Counted from the first letter of the stretch, positions 24,505 to 32,901 are shown. The stretch is DNA of 64,000 nucleotides from Arthrobacter stackebrandtii (GCF_017876675.1 NZ_JAGIOI010000001.1:2232001-2296000); one strand, 5' to 3'. Numbers and translations: made by a program. The notes: generated from the sequence alone by a model not told the origin.

Positions 24505-25727
24505 TGACTGTTCCCACCACCGCCAAGGCCCGGCGCCGGGCGTCGTTTCACGAACTGGAAGTCTCGGAGGTGCGGCGGCTGACGGACGACGCCATCGAGG
24601 TCACCTTTGCCGTGCCCGCAGCCCTTGCCGGCTGGTACGACTACCTGCCCGGGCAATACGTGGCGCTGCGCGTGCACATGCCCGATGAACACGGTGTGCT
24701 CCGCGAACTGCGCCGCAGCTACTCCCTGTGCGCGGTGCCGGTGCAGTTTCCTGACGGCAGCTCGGAGCTGAAGATCGCCGTCAAGCGGGACATCGGCGGT
24801 GAATTCTCCACCTGGGCCAATGCGGAACTGGCCGCCGGCGCCGTCATGGAGGTCATGAGCCCGCAGGGTGCCTTCATTTCGCACAGCACCCCGGGCGCCG
24901 TTTCCGCATCTCAAGGAACCGGCGCAGTGTCCAATGTCCTCAACAGCATGAACCACCCCGAGGAGCTGGGCCGTCGCACGGGAAAGTACGTGGCCATCGC
25001 GGCCGGCTCCGGCATCACGCCCGTCATGGCGCTGGCCAAGTCCCTGCTGGGCGGCAGCCCCGCGGCCAGGCTGGATTTGATCTACGCCAACAAGGCCGCC
25101 ATGGACGTGATGTTCCTCGAGGAACTCGCGGACCTGAAGGACCGGCACCCCGGCCGCTTCGCCGTCCACCATGTGCTCTCGCGCGAGCAGCGGATCGCCC
25201 CGCTGCTGAGCGGCCGCCTCGACGCCGAGAAGCTGGAGGCCCTGCTGGGCAAGGCCGTGCACGCCGAGGACGTCGACGAGTGGTTCCTTTGCGGCCCCTT
25301 CGAACTGGTCCAGCTGTGCCGCGACGTCCTGGCCGCCCGCGGCGTCGCCCGCAGCGACATCCGCTTCGAGCTGTTCACCACCGGCCGCCCGGACCGCCCC
25401 GCGGGCCAGCACGGCCGCCCCGTCCTGATCGACTCCTCCGAGGAAACCACCAAGATCACCTTCACCCTGGACGGCCTCACGGCAGATGTCCGCAGCCCCG
25501 TCCACGCCCGCGAAACAGTCCTCAACGCGGCCCTGCGCATCCGCCCCGACGTGCCGTTCGCCTGCGCCGGCGGCGTGTGCGGCACCTGCCGCGCCAAGCT
25601 CGTCTCCGGCAACGTCACCATGGATGAAAACTATGCGCTTGAGCCCGAGGAGCTCGACGCCGGATACGTCCTGACCTGCCAGTCGCACCCCACCACGCCG
25701 GAGGTGGCCGTTGACTACGACGGCTGA
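24504..25727 (+). CDS. paaE: Phenylacetyl-CoA epoxidase reductase subunit E
   Basis: The NADPH-dependent electron donor of the epoxidase. The 407-residue protein has a ferredoxin-NADP-reductase-type FAD domain (LPGQYVALR, RRSYSLCAVP), an NAD(P) domain (AAGSGITPVMALAKSLL, then WFLCGPFELVQLC) and a C-terminal plant-type [2Fe-2S] domain with CAGGVCGTCRAK and a later Cys in YVLTCQSHP. An insert of about 20 residues sits between the FAD and NAD(P) domains. Its ATG overlaps the paaD stop (TGATG). Confidence 0.96.
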   Translation: MTVPTTAKARRRASFHELEVSEVRRLTDDAIEVTFAVPAALAGWYDYLPGQYVALRVHMPDEHGVLRELRRSYSLCAVPVQFPDGSSELKIAVKRDIGGEFSTWANAELAAGAVMEVMSPQGAFISHSTPGAVSASQGTGAVSNVLNSMNHPEELGRRTGKYVAIAAGSGITPVMALAKSLLGGSPAARLDLIYANKAAMDVMFLEELADLKDRHPGRFAVHHVLSREQRIAPLLSGRLDAEKLEALLGKAVHAEDVDEWFLCGPFELVQLCRDVLAARGVARSDIRFELFTTGRPDRPAGQHGRPVLIDSSEETTKITFTLDGLTADVRSPVHARETVLNAALRIRPDVPFACAGGVCGTCRAKLVSGNVTMDENYALEPEELDAGYVLTCQSHPTTPEVAVDYDG

Positions 25728-25751
25728 CACGGCCCGCCACAAGGAGCAGCC

Positions 25752-26534
25752 ATGATCGAACTGTCCATTGCCGACGGCGTTGCAGAGGTTGTGCTCAATG
25801 CCCCCTACAAGCTGAACGCGCTGGATGAGGCCGGGCTGGGGGAGCTGTCCGCCGCGTACGACGACGCTGCTGCCGCCGCCTCCGCGGGCACCGTCCGGGC
25901 GCTGCTCCTCCGCGGTGCGGGACGGGCGTTTTGTGCCGGCCGCGACATCGCCGGGGTGGACGGCGCCAACGACGACGCCCGCGGGTACCTCGAGGGGCTG
26001 CTCACGCCGCTGCTGCAAAAGATGGCGGACTTTCCCGCCCCCACCTTTGCCGCTGCCCAGGGCGCCTGCCTCGGCGTGGGGCTGGGCCTGCTGATTGCCA
26101 CGGACGTGGTCTACGTGGCGGAGAATGCCAAGTTTGGCTCTCCGTTCGGCAACCTCGGCGCCACGCTGGATTCCGGCGGGCACTGGCTGTTCACCGAAGC
26201 CTTGGGGGCACACCGCACCCTTGACCTCATCTACACCTCAGCCTTGATCGGCGGATCCGAAGCCGTTGCATCGGGCCTGTTCAGCCGGGCCCTGCCCGCC
26301 GACGGCCTGCTGGACTTCACCCGCGCCTCGGCAGCGAAAACCGCAGCCGGCCCAACCCAGGCCTTCAACGCCAGCAAATCCCTCGTGGCAGCGATCCGGG
26401 GGAAGCGGCTGGGACTGTGGGACGCCGTCGTGCTGGAAAATGAGGCGCAGGTGGCCCTGTCCAAAACGGCCGACTATGCGGAGGGCTTCGCCGCATTCAC
26501 GGAAAAGCGCAAGCCCAGGTTCACCGGAAATTAG
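25752..26534 (+). CDS. paaG: 1,2-epoxyphenylacetyl-CoA isomerase
   Basis: A crotonase-fold enzyme of 260 residues that isomerises the ring epoxide to oxepin-CoA, and later a double bond. The oxyanion-hole segment FCAGRDIAGVDG and the active-site region NLGATLDSGGHWLF are visible. The Asp in LDSGGHW sits where PaaG-type isomerases have Asp and hydratases have Glu, which together with the operon position supports PaaG. It follows paaE by 24 bases and is the last gene of the operon; a repeat array lies after it. Confidence 0.86.
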   Translation: MIELSIADGVAEVVLNAPYKLNALDEAGLGELSAAYDDAAAAASAGTVRALLLRGAGRAFCAGRDIAGVDGANDDARGYLEGLLTPLLQKMADFPAPTFAAAQGACLGVGLGLLIATDVVYVAENAKFGSPFGNLGATLDSGGHWLFTEALGAHRTLDLIYTSALIGGSEAVASGLFSRALPADGLLDFTRASAAKTAAGPTQAFNASKSLVAAIRGKRLGLWDAVVLENEAQVALSKTADYAEGFAAFTEKRKPRFTGN

Positions 26535-26550
26535 CCCCCCCGCCCTCCAG

Positions 26551-26628
26551 ACGCCGCATCAGATATGACGCGTTTTTCCCCAACGCGGCATCAGATAATT
26601 CCCGGTTTCCCGCAACGCGGCACCACCC
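26551..26628. repeat. 32-bp-period repeat array between convergent genes
   Basis: Three units start at 26551, 26583 and 26615, exactly 32 bases apart. Units 1 and 2 share ACGCsGCATCAGATA; unit 3 keeps ACGCGGCA only. A GTTTTTCC run precedes unit 2. GCCGC of unit 1 can pair with GCGGC of unit 2. The array fills the gap between the ends of paaG and the SDR gene, so bidirectional termination is a possible role. The same array with the same period occurs at 32301. Confidence 0.85.
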
Positions 26629-26640
26629 AGCCGCCAACGA

Positions 26641-27474
26641 TTACTTTCGGCCGGTGAAGTGCTCCATCGACTTGTACACGCCGAACACGCGGCCGGCCAC
26701 CACGTCCCAGGCCTTGATGGGCAGGACGCCGCGCAGCGCTGTGCTGAGCTTCACGGTCCACGGCATCATGAGGACCGGGGTGCCCTCCTTCATGGCGCGC
26801 CAGACGCGCTGGGTGACAGCTTCCGGTTCCATGAGCGGGGTCAGCAGCGGGCCGCGGGCGCCCTCGAACATGCCGGTCTTGATGTAGGACGGGCAGAACG
26901 TGGTGACGCGGATGTGCGTGTGCCCGGCCTGCACGAGCTCGAGGCGCAGGGAGTCGCTCCACCCGATGACCGCCCACTTGGACGATGAGTAGACGCTCAT
27001 GCGAGGGTTCGCCAGCAGCCCGGCGGCCGAGGCCACGTTCACGATCCGCGACGTCCGGCCCCCGGCGATCATCTCCGGCAGGAATTCGCGGGTGATGTGC
27101 ATCAGGGCAAGCGTGTTGATGTTCATCGTGGCGGCGATGTCGCTGCGCTGGTCGTGCTCCCAGAAATACTTGCCGCGGACAATGCCGGCGTTGTTGATCA
27201 GGATGTCGGGGGTGCCCACCTCCGCACGCACCTTGGCGGCGGCCTCCTCGATCGCCTCAAGCCTGCTGACGTCCACAACGTAGGCGTGGATGTCGGAGCC
27301 GCGGCCCCGCAGCTCGGCGGCAGCCTCCTCCAGCGCCGCCGCGTTCACATCCCACAGCACTACGTGCGCGGCATGGTCCGCCACGGCCAGCCTGGCGTAC
27401 ATCGCCCCCATGCCCATGGCGGCGCCGGTGATGAGGATGGTCGCTCCGGAAAGGGAATCGATGGTGCCGGTCAT
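26641..27474 (-). CDS. Short-chain dehydrogenase/reductase
   Basis: A 277-residue NAD(P)-dependent SDR. The nucleotide-binding motif TGAAMGMGAMYARL (about 16-29), NNAG (about 91-94) and the catalytic Ser with YSSSKWA (Tyr and Lys) are intact. A C-terminal extension of about 60 residues, with a hydrophobic stretch, resembles the membrane-associated SDRs that reduce acyl- or alkyl-dihydroxyacetone phosphate and fatty-acid derivatives. It overlaps the stop of the upstream flavoprotein gene by 4 bases. A role in ketone reduction of a lipid intermediate is inferred from that partner. Confidence 0.82.
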   Translation of the reverse strand: MTGTIDSLSGATILITGAAMGMGAMYARLAVADHAAHVVLWDVNAAALEEAAAELRGRGSDIHAYVVDVSRLEAIEEAAAKVRAEVGTPDILINNAGIVRGKYFWEHDQRSDIAATMNINTLALMHITREFLPEMIAGGRTSRIVNVASAAGLLANPRMSVYSSSKWAVIGWSDSLRLELVQAGHTHIRVTTFCPSYIKTGMFEGARGPLLTPLMEPEAVTQRVWRAMKEGTPVLMMPWTVKLSTALRGVLPIKAWDVVAGRVFGVYKSMEHFTGRK

Positions 27475-29156
27475 GGTGCTTCCTTCGGGTTGGTGGGCGG
27501 GGCAGGTATCAGCTTGCCGGGGTTCATGATGCCGTGCGGGTCCAGGACGCCCTTGATGCCGGCCAGCACCTGGATCCCGAGCGCGCCAATTTCCGCCTCC
27601 ATGTACGGGGCATGGTCGATCCCGACGGCGTGGTGGTGCGTGATGGTGGCGCCCGCGGCAACAATCGCCTCCGACGCCGCCGCCTTGACCCGGGCGTTTT
27701 GCGCCAGCCCGTCTTCCTCCAGCCCGGACAGGAACGTGAAATAGAGGGATGCACCGTCTGAATACACGTGCGAGATGTGCGTCTGCACAAACGCCGCCGC
27801 ACCCTTTTCCCCCAGCGCGGCGAGGATGGCCGAGCGCACGGCCGCGTACGTCGACGCCACCTTCCCCCACGTCGCCGCGGTCTCGAGCGTCTCGACATAC
27901 ACGCCGCGGGTCAGCAGCTCGTCGCGCAGGTACGGCCCGCTGAACCGCCCGTGCTCCCACGATTTCCCCGGCAGCGGCCCCAGCGAAATCCCGCCGGCCG
28001 CCCGCATGATCCGGGCGCTGCGCCGCTTGCCGGCCCGGCCTGCGCGCTCGCTGCCCTCCCACACAAACAGGGCCATGGCCGGCCTCTTTTGCCCGCGTAC
28101 GCGCAGGTAGCGCTGCAGTGCGGCGGTCTTCGCGCCGCCCAGTTTAAAGGTCGACGCCGTTTCGTCAGTATCGCTCAAGCGGCACACATGCGGCATGTCG
28201 CCCCGTGCGCCGTCCTGCCGGAGTTTGCGCATGGCCTCGGCCCCGGCCTCGAATGAGGGGAAGGACCAGGCGCCGTACACCTTGGCCTGCGGGACGGGGA
28301 CCACCTTCAGCGTTGCGCTGGTGATGACACCAAGGGTCCCCTCGCTGCCCACCACAACATCGAGCAGCTTGGGGCCGGCGGCCGACCCCGGTGCCGGGGA
28401 TCCGGCGTCGAACGGGCCGGCAGGGGTCTCCAGGTGGACCTGTTTCACGAGGTCATTGGAGCGGCCGTAGCCGGTGGAGGCCTGGCCGGCGGAGCGGGTG
28501 GCTAGGTAGCCGCCGAGGCTTGCCTCCTGGTGGCTTTGCGGGAAATGGCCCAGTGTCAGCCCGTGCGGGGCAAGCGCCGCCTCGATGGCCGGGCCGCGGA
28601 TGCCGGCCTCGAAGGTGGCGGTGCGGGCCAGCGGGTCCACGTGCAGCAGCCGGTCCATGCGCCGCATGTCCAGCGTGATGACGGCGTTGAAGCGGCCGCG
28701 CACAGGCTCCACGCCGCCCACCACGGAGGTGCCGCCGCCGAACGTGACCACGGCGAGATTCCGCTCCACGCAAAGAGCAAGGATGCTGCGCACCTCCTCG
28801 GCGCCGGCCGGGAAGACGACGGCCTCCGGCGCCTCGAGTGCGTCGCCGCTGCGGCGCCGGATCAAATCCGGTGTGCTCTTGCCTCCGGCGTGCAGGATGC
28901 GGGTCGTTGCGTCGGTGGCAACGTGGTCCGGCCCCGTGATGGCGGCGAGTTCGTTGAGCGTGGCGGCATCCAGGGCGGAGGGGCCCACGCGGACGTCGGC
29001 CATTGTGACGGGCGGGTGGTCCCCGGCGACGCCCTTGAGCTTGAGGGTGCGGCGCAGGAAGTCCAGCGCGCCGGGGCCCAGGGGCTTTGCACGGGCGGGG
29101 TCTCCCCAGCCGTACCAAACCGACCGGGGAATTTCTTCTGTAATGTGCGTCACCAT
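27471..29156 (-). CDS. FAD-linked oxidase, alkyl-DHAP-synthase-like
   Basis: A VAO/PCMH-type flavoprotein of about 561 residues. The FAD-binding domain is at about 90-270 (VTFGGGTSVVGGVEP, then GHFPQSHQEASLGGYLATRSAGQ and VVGSEGTLGVITSATLKVVP). The C-terminal cap ends with ATITHHHAVGIDHAPYM and PHGIMNPGKLIP. The HHH motif followed by an acidic helix and the upstream STGYGRS are typical of alkylglycerone-phosphate synthases; glycolate/lactate oxidases are the alternative. The ATG at 29156 (MVTHITEE) gives a 17-base gap to the divergent TetR gene; the frame is open to 29183. Coupled to the downstream SDR by a 4-base overlap. Confidence 0.82.
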   Translation of the reverse strand: MVTHITEEIPRSVWYGWGDPARAKPLGPGALDFLRRTLKLKGVAGDHPPVTMADVRVGPSALDAATLNELAAITGPDHVATDATTRILHAGGKSTPDLIRRRSGDALEAPEAVVFPAGAEEVRSILALCVERNLAVVTFGGGTSVVGGVEPVRGRFNAVITLDMRRMDRLLHVDPLARTATFEAGIRGPAIEAALAPHGLTLGHFPQSHQEASLGGYLATRSAGQASTGYGRSNDLVKQVHLETPAGPFDAGSPAPGSAAGPKLLDVVVGSEGTLGVITSATLKVVPVPQAKVYGAWSFPSFEAGAEAMRKLRQDGARGDMPHVCRLSDTDETASTFKLGGAKTAALQRYLRVRGQKRPAMALFVWEGSERAGRAGKRRSARIMRAAGGISLGPLPGKSWEHGRFSGPYLRDELLTRGVYVETLETAATWGKVASTYAAVRSAILAALGEKGAAAFVQTHISHVYSDGASLYFTFLSGLEEDGLAQNARVKAAASEAIVAAGATITHHHAVGIDHAPYMEAEIGALGIQVLAGIKGVLDPHGIMNPGKLIPAPPTNPKEAP

Positions 29157-29160
29157 GAGA

Positions 29161-29184
29161 TACAGTGTGACACATGAAGTCACA
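29161..29184. promoter_or_regulatory. TetR promoter and overlapping palindrome
   Basis: TACAGT (29161-29166) ends 7 nt before the TetR ATG at 29174, a leaderless layout. A GTGAC-N7-GTCAC palindrome (29168-29184) covers the start codon. It is a reasonable operator through which the TetR protein could control itself and the divergent flavoprotein gene. Confidence 0.5.
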
Positions 29185-29788
29185 ACGTACCAGCACTTCG
29201 GTGGATGCCCGGCTGCTGGCTGCCATCCGCCAGGCCGTGGTGGTCCACGGGGTCCGCCGCACCACGGCCAACGACATCGCCGAGCGCGCCGGCATCTCCC
29301 GCATGACCTTCTACCGGCGCATGGGTTCGGTGGAAAATGCGGTGCTGGTGTCGCTGACGGAGGAGTTCCGCACCTTCACCGCGGATGTGCCCGAGACTCC
29401 CGGCACCGGCCGCGAGCGGCTGGTCCGCTTTGCCGTGGAAAGCGTGCGCGTGTTTGCCACCTCGGAACTGTTGGCCTCCATCGCCGAGCGCGATCCGGAG
29501 TTCCTGATCCCGTACGTCACGGACCGGTTCGGATCCAGCCAGCAGCTCATCCTGGACCGGCTGCACGCCATGTTGGACGACGGCGTGGCCGACGGCAGCA
29601 TCGAATCCGCGGACGCAACCGCAACCATGCTGCTGCTGGCGCTGCAGGGCGTGGCGCTCTCCTGCCGGGTGCTGCTGCGCACGGGCGTCTTTGAAGCAGC
29701 CCTTGCCGAGCTGGCGACCATGCTGGAACGCTACCTCACGCCGTCGGGCGTCAATTCAGGCGGCCGCACCACGGACTCGGAGAGGTAA
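29174..29788 (+). CDS. TetR-family regulator of the lipid gene cluster
   Basis: A 204-residue TetR regulator with the N-terminal helix-turn-helix at about 12-58 (IRQAVVVHGVRRTTAND, then IAERAGISRMTFYRRMGS). The C-terminal ligand domain is unassigned. It is divergent from the flavoprotein/SDR pair, and its stop is two bases from the glpD start, so it is co-transcribed with glpD and the lipid kinase. The cluster as a whole is probably its regulon. The ligand is unknown; an acyl-CoA or glycerolipid would suit the context. Confidence 0.88.
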   Translation: MKSQRTSTSVDARLLAAIRQAVVVHGVRRTTANDIAERAGISRMTFYRRMGSVENAVLVSLTEEFRTFTADVPETPGTGRERLVRFAVESVRVFATSELLASIAERDPEFLIPYVTDRFGSSQQLILDRLHAMLDDGVADGSIESADATATMLLLALQGVALSCRVLLRTGVFEAALAELATMLERYLTPSGVNSGGRTTDSER

Positions 29789-29790
29789 AA

Positions 29791-31356
29791 ATGGCCAACC
29801 CCACCTGGCTCAATGACGACACCAGGGCGCGCTCGCTGGACCGCGTGGCAGGGCACACCGTGGACGTGGCGGTGGTGGGCGGCGGCATCACCGGCGCGGG
29901 CGTGGCGCTCGATGCGGCGAGTCGGGGGTTGAGCGTGGCGCTTGTGGAGAGCGGTGACCTTGCGTCGGGGACCAGCGGCTACAGCTCCAAGCTGGTGCAC
30001 GGCGGGCTGCGCTACCTGGCGAAGATGGATTTTGCCGTGGCGTGGGAATCCGCGGTGGAGCGGCGCTGGCTCATGGAGCGGATCGCCCCGCACCTGGTCC
30101 ACCCGCTCGCGTTCGTCATCCCCGATGCCCGCAGTGCGCCGGCGTGGGAGGGCCTCGCGGCGGGGTTTGGCACCGTGCTGTACGACGGCCTGCGCCGGGC
30201 ATCCGGGCTGCGCAGTTCCGTGCTGCCGCGCCCGCAGCTGCTCACGCCGGCGGCGGTGGCGGCGCTTGCCCCGGCCCTGGACGTGGCGGGGCTGCGGCGC
30301 GGCTACTTGTACTGGGACGGGCAGCTGGTGGATGACGCGCGGCTGGTTTTCGCCGTGGCGCGGACGGCGGCCGGGCTCGGGGCGCACATCCTGCGCGACG
30401 TGCGGGCGGTGGCGGTTGGCGCCGACCGGGTGGACGCCGTTGACGTCCGCACGGGTGCGCCGCTGGCTGTCCGGGCCAGGACCGTGGTCAATGCCACGGG
30501 TGTGTGGGCCGCCGGGTTCGATCCCGCCCTGACCGTCACCCCCAGCCGCGGCACCCACCTGGTGGTGCGGGCGGAGCGGCTCGGCCTGCCCCACGCGGCC
30601 CACACCGTTGCGGTTCCCGGGCACTTTGGCCGCTACGTTTTTGTCCTCCCGCAGCCGGGCGGGCTGGTCTACATCGGGCTCACCGATGAGGAGGACCGCA
30701 CCGCTGACGGCCACCGTCCGCCGGTTCCGGAGCACGACGTCGAATTCCTCCTTGGCATTGTCAACGCCACCTTGGCGGTGGCACTGGTGAGGGACGACGT
30801 CGTGGGCGCCTTTGCGGGGCTGCGTCCCCTGGCCGAGGCGGCGCACGGCGACGGTTTCGACGGCACGGCCGACATCTCCCGCCGCCACCTCGTCACGGAT
30901 GTGCCGGGCGCACCCATCACCGTGGTGGGCGGGAAGCTGACCACGTACCGGCGCATGGCCCAGGATGCGGTGGATGCGGCGGCCGCACGGCTTGGTGCCG
31001 GCGCGGGCGTGGGTGCCGGGATCCGGCCGTGCCGGACCAGGACGCTGCCGCTTGTGGGGGCGGCGGGGCCGGCCCAGCTGAAATCACTGGCGGCCCCGCC
31101 CCGGCTTGTGGCAAAGTATGGCACCGAGGCCGTGCACGTGCACCGGCTGGGACAGGAAGAACGAATCTTGCGCGAACCCTTGTTTGACGGCACGGACATC
31201 ACCGGCGCTGAACTGCTGTTTGGCGTGCGTGCCGAAGGCGCTTGCACCGTGGCGGACCTGCTGGAGCGCCGCACCAGGCTGTCGTTTGTGCCGGAGGATG
31301 CGCAGAAGGCCCGGGAGCGTGCCGGGGAGATTCTTGCCATGGCGGCCGGGAAATGA
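29791..31356 (+). CDS. glpD: Glycerol-3-phosphate dehydrogenase (FAD)
   Basis: Oxidises sn-glycerol 3-phosphate to dihydroxyacetone phosphate, passing electrons to menaquinone at the membrane. 521 residues. The FAD dinucleotide fold VAVVGGGITGAGVALDAASRG is at about 25-45, followed by the family signatures SGTSGYSSKLVHGGLRYL and, in the C-terminal part, VVGGKLTTYRRMAQDAVD. It lies in an operon with the TetR gene and the lipid kinase rather than with glpK/glpF, so supplying DHAP for lipid synthesis, not growth on glycerol, is a plausible role. Overlaps the kinase gene by 4 bases. Confidence 0.92.
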   Translation: MANPTWLNDDTRARSLDRVAGHTVDVAVVGGGITGAGVALDAASRGLSVALVESGDLASGTSGYSSKLVHGGLRYLAKMDFAVAWESAVERRWLMERIAPHLVHPLAFVIPDARSAPAWEGLAAGFGTVLYDGLRRASGLRSSVLPRPQLLTPAAVAALAPALDVAGLRRGYLYWDGQLVDDARLVFAVARTAAGLGAHILRDVRAVAVGADRVDAVDVRTGAPLAVRARTVVNATGVWAAGFDPALTVTPSRGTHLVVRAERLGLPHAAHTVAVPGHFGRYVFVLPQPGGLVYIGLTDEEDRTADGHRPPVPEHDVEFLLGIVNATLAVALVRDDVVGAFAGLRPLAEAAHGDGFDGTADISRRHLVTDVPGAPITVVGGKLTTYRRMAQDAVDAAAARLGAGAGVGAGIRPCRTRTLPLVGAAGPAQLKSLAAPPRLVAKYGTEAVHVHRLGQEERILREPLFDGTDITGAELLFGVRAEGACTVADLLERRTRLSFVPEDAQKARERAGEILAMAAGK

Positions 31357-32288
31357 GCGGCGCGGACACGTCCGGTTCAGGCAGTGTGGCGCTGCCGTAT
31401 GGCGGGCAGGTGCTGCTTCTGGTCAACCCGACCTCCGGGCGCGGACGCAGCATGAAGGTGCTGCCCAAGACCGTTCAGGCATTCGCGGAGGCGGGGTTCA
31501 CGCCGGCGGTCGTCATCACGGACAACCTGGCGGACGCCACGGCCCAGGCACGCGCCGCCGCGGCCGGATCGCTCGTGGCGGTGCTGGGCGGTGACGGCTT
31601 TCTCGGTGCCGTTGCGGCGGGCGCCATGGAATCCGGTGCCGTGCTCCTGCCGCTGGCAGGAGGCCGCGGCAACGACACCGTGCGCCGGATGGGCCTGGGC
31701 CTGGACCCGGCACGGACGGTTGCGTCCCTGCCACAACTGTCGGTGGCGGCGCTCGACCTTGGACTCGTCAACGGCAGGCCCTACTTTGGCGTGGCCAACG
31801 TCGGGTTCGACGGTCTGGCCAATGAATACGGCAACAGCGCGCGCCTGAACCTGGGCCCGTTCGTGTACCTGTACGGCGGGGTCAGGGCCTTCTTCGAGTG
31901 GAAGGACGTCGTGTTCACGGTGGAGGTGGACGGGGAGGCGAGCATCTTCACCGGCTGGTTCACCGCCGTCGGAAATGTGGGCCAGTACGGCGGCGGGCTG
32001 CGGATCAACCCCCTGGCCAAGGCCGACGACGGGCAGCTGGATGTGGTCTCCCTCGGAAGCGCGTCGATCGTGCGCGTCATTTCCGTGTTCCTGCGGGCGT
32101 TTCGGGGCGCGCACCTGCGCCAGCCCGGTGTCAGCTTTGCGCGCGGGCGGACGGTGCGGGTCAGTGCCAGCAAGCCGCTGAACATCTACGCCGACGGCGA
32201 GCGGGTGGGCCCGCTGCCCGCACTGCTGGAGGTGGCCCCCGCCGCGGTGGCGGTGCTCCTGCCGAAGGGCTCGAAGGTCCTGCGCTGA
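31353..32288 (+). CDS. Diacylglycerol/lipid kinase family protein
   Basis: A 311-residue DAGK-catalytic-domain protein that would phosphorylate a lipid hydroxyl with ATP. The first motif LLLVNPTSGRGRSMKVLP is standard. The nucleotide loop reads GGDGF instead of the usual GGDGT, and the second motif reads PLAGGRGNDTVRRMGL, the GGRGND form rather than GTGND. Substrate-domain segments FGVANVGFDGLANEYGN and the C-terminal YADGERVGPLP are present. Overlaps glpD by 4 bases. In Mycobacterium tuberculosis a similar neighbourhood (glpD1, TetR, flavoprotein, DagK; Rv2249c-Rv2252, from memory) supports a glycerolipid role. Confidence 0.85.
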   Translation: MSGADTSGSGSVALPYGGQVLLLVNPTSGRGRSMKVLPKTVQAFAEAGFTPAVVITDNLADATAQARAAAAGSLVAVLGGDGFLGAVAAGAMESGAVLLPLAGGRGNDTVRRMGLGLDPARTVASLPQLSVAALDLGLVNGRPYFGVANVGFDGLANEYGNSARLNLGPFVYLYGGVRAFFEWKDVVFTVEVDGEASIFTGWFTAVGNVGQYGGGLRINPLAKADDGQLDVVSLGSASIVRVISVFLRAFRGAHLRQPGVSFARGRTVRVSASKPLNIYADGERVGPLPALLEVAPAAVAVLLPKGSKVLR

Positions 32289-32300
32289 CCGCCTTTTCCG

Positions 32301-32378
32301 ACGCCGCATCAGATAAGCACCAGTTTTTCCGGACGCGGCATCAGATAAACAGCTATTTCCCCCGACGCCGCATCACAA
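32301..32378. repeat. Second 32-bp-period repeat array between convergent genes
   Basis: Units start at 32301, 32333 and 32365, exactly 32 bases apart, with ACGCCGCATCAGATAA, ACGCGGCATCAGATAA and ACGCCGCATCACAA. GTTTTTCC precedes unit 2, as in the array at 26551. The third unit runs into the coding end of the minus-strand gene that stops at 32353, supplying its last Arg-rich codons. The position between two convergent gene ends suggests a transcription-termination or RNA-stability role. Confidence 0.85.
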
Positions 32379-32889
32379 AGGGGAAGGCCATGGTCAGGGC
32401 GCCGAGGGCGAGCAAGACCAGCGCTTCACCGGGGAAGTCGAAGATGCGCAGCAGGATGGACGCAGCGAGGTAGGGAAGCGCCGCCCACATCAGCGGGGCA
32501 AACTTCAACCGGCTGCCCCACGCCAGCAGCATGAGTGCAAAGTACAGGCTTAGTTCAAAGCGGGCAGACCATTCGACCATGTAGAACGCCGCAGCAACAA
32601 TGCCCAGCACTCCGGCGGCGGAAACCGTCTGGCGGCGTGCCTCGGACTTGTCCGTGAACTTCAGCGAGATCCACAGGAGCACGGCGCAGGCAGCCGGGAC
32701 CAGCGGGGCCAGCTGGAAGACTGCCGAGCCAATATTGGCGGGGTCGTTGGACCCCAACAGGATCATGAGCCCGGACAGGACGGCGCCGAGGCCGGCCGCC
32801 AGGAAAACCCGCCCATTGACCAGGGGCGCCTCCTGCGCAGCGATCGCGGATTGGTCGGGGAGGGGCTGAAGGGCGGGGGATTGCGTCAT
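32353..32889 (-). CDS. Integral membrane protein of unknown function
   Basis: A 178-residue protein with about five hydrophobic segments (roughly 27-45, 58-75, 88-106, 112-140 and 150-172) and a charged MRRRGK tail. No family is recognised. The ATG at 32889 is preceded by GACAAT and 6 nt, a leaderless promoter layout. Its last codons are part of the 32-bp repeat array, so the repeat has probably modified the natural C-terminus. Confidence 0.7.
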   Translation of the reverse strand: MTQSPALQPLPDQSAIAAQEAPLVNGRVFLAAGLGAVLSGLMILLGSNDPANIGSAVFQLAPLVPAACAVLLWISLKFTDKSEARRQTVSAAGVLGIVAAAFYMVEWSARFELSLYFALMLLAWGSRLKFAPLMWAALPYLAASILLRIFDFPGEALVLLALGALTMAFPFVMRRRGK

Positions 32890-32895
32890 GGTTCA

Positions 32896-32901
32896 ATTGT
32901 C
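32896..32901 (-). promoter_or_regulatory. -10-like GACAAT of the membrane protein gene
   Basis: On the minus strand GACAAT is followed by TGAACC and the ATG at 32889. The 6-nt gap is the same as in several other leaderless promoters of this window, although the hexamer departs from TANNNT. Confidence 0.4.

Noticed and set aside
26551-32378. CRISPR arrays at 26551 and 32301
   Set aside because: Only three units of about 16 bp in each, a fixed 32-bp period with similar rather than diverse spacers, no leader and no cas genes.
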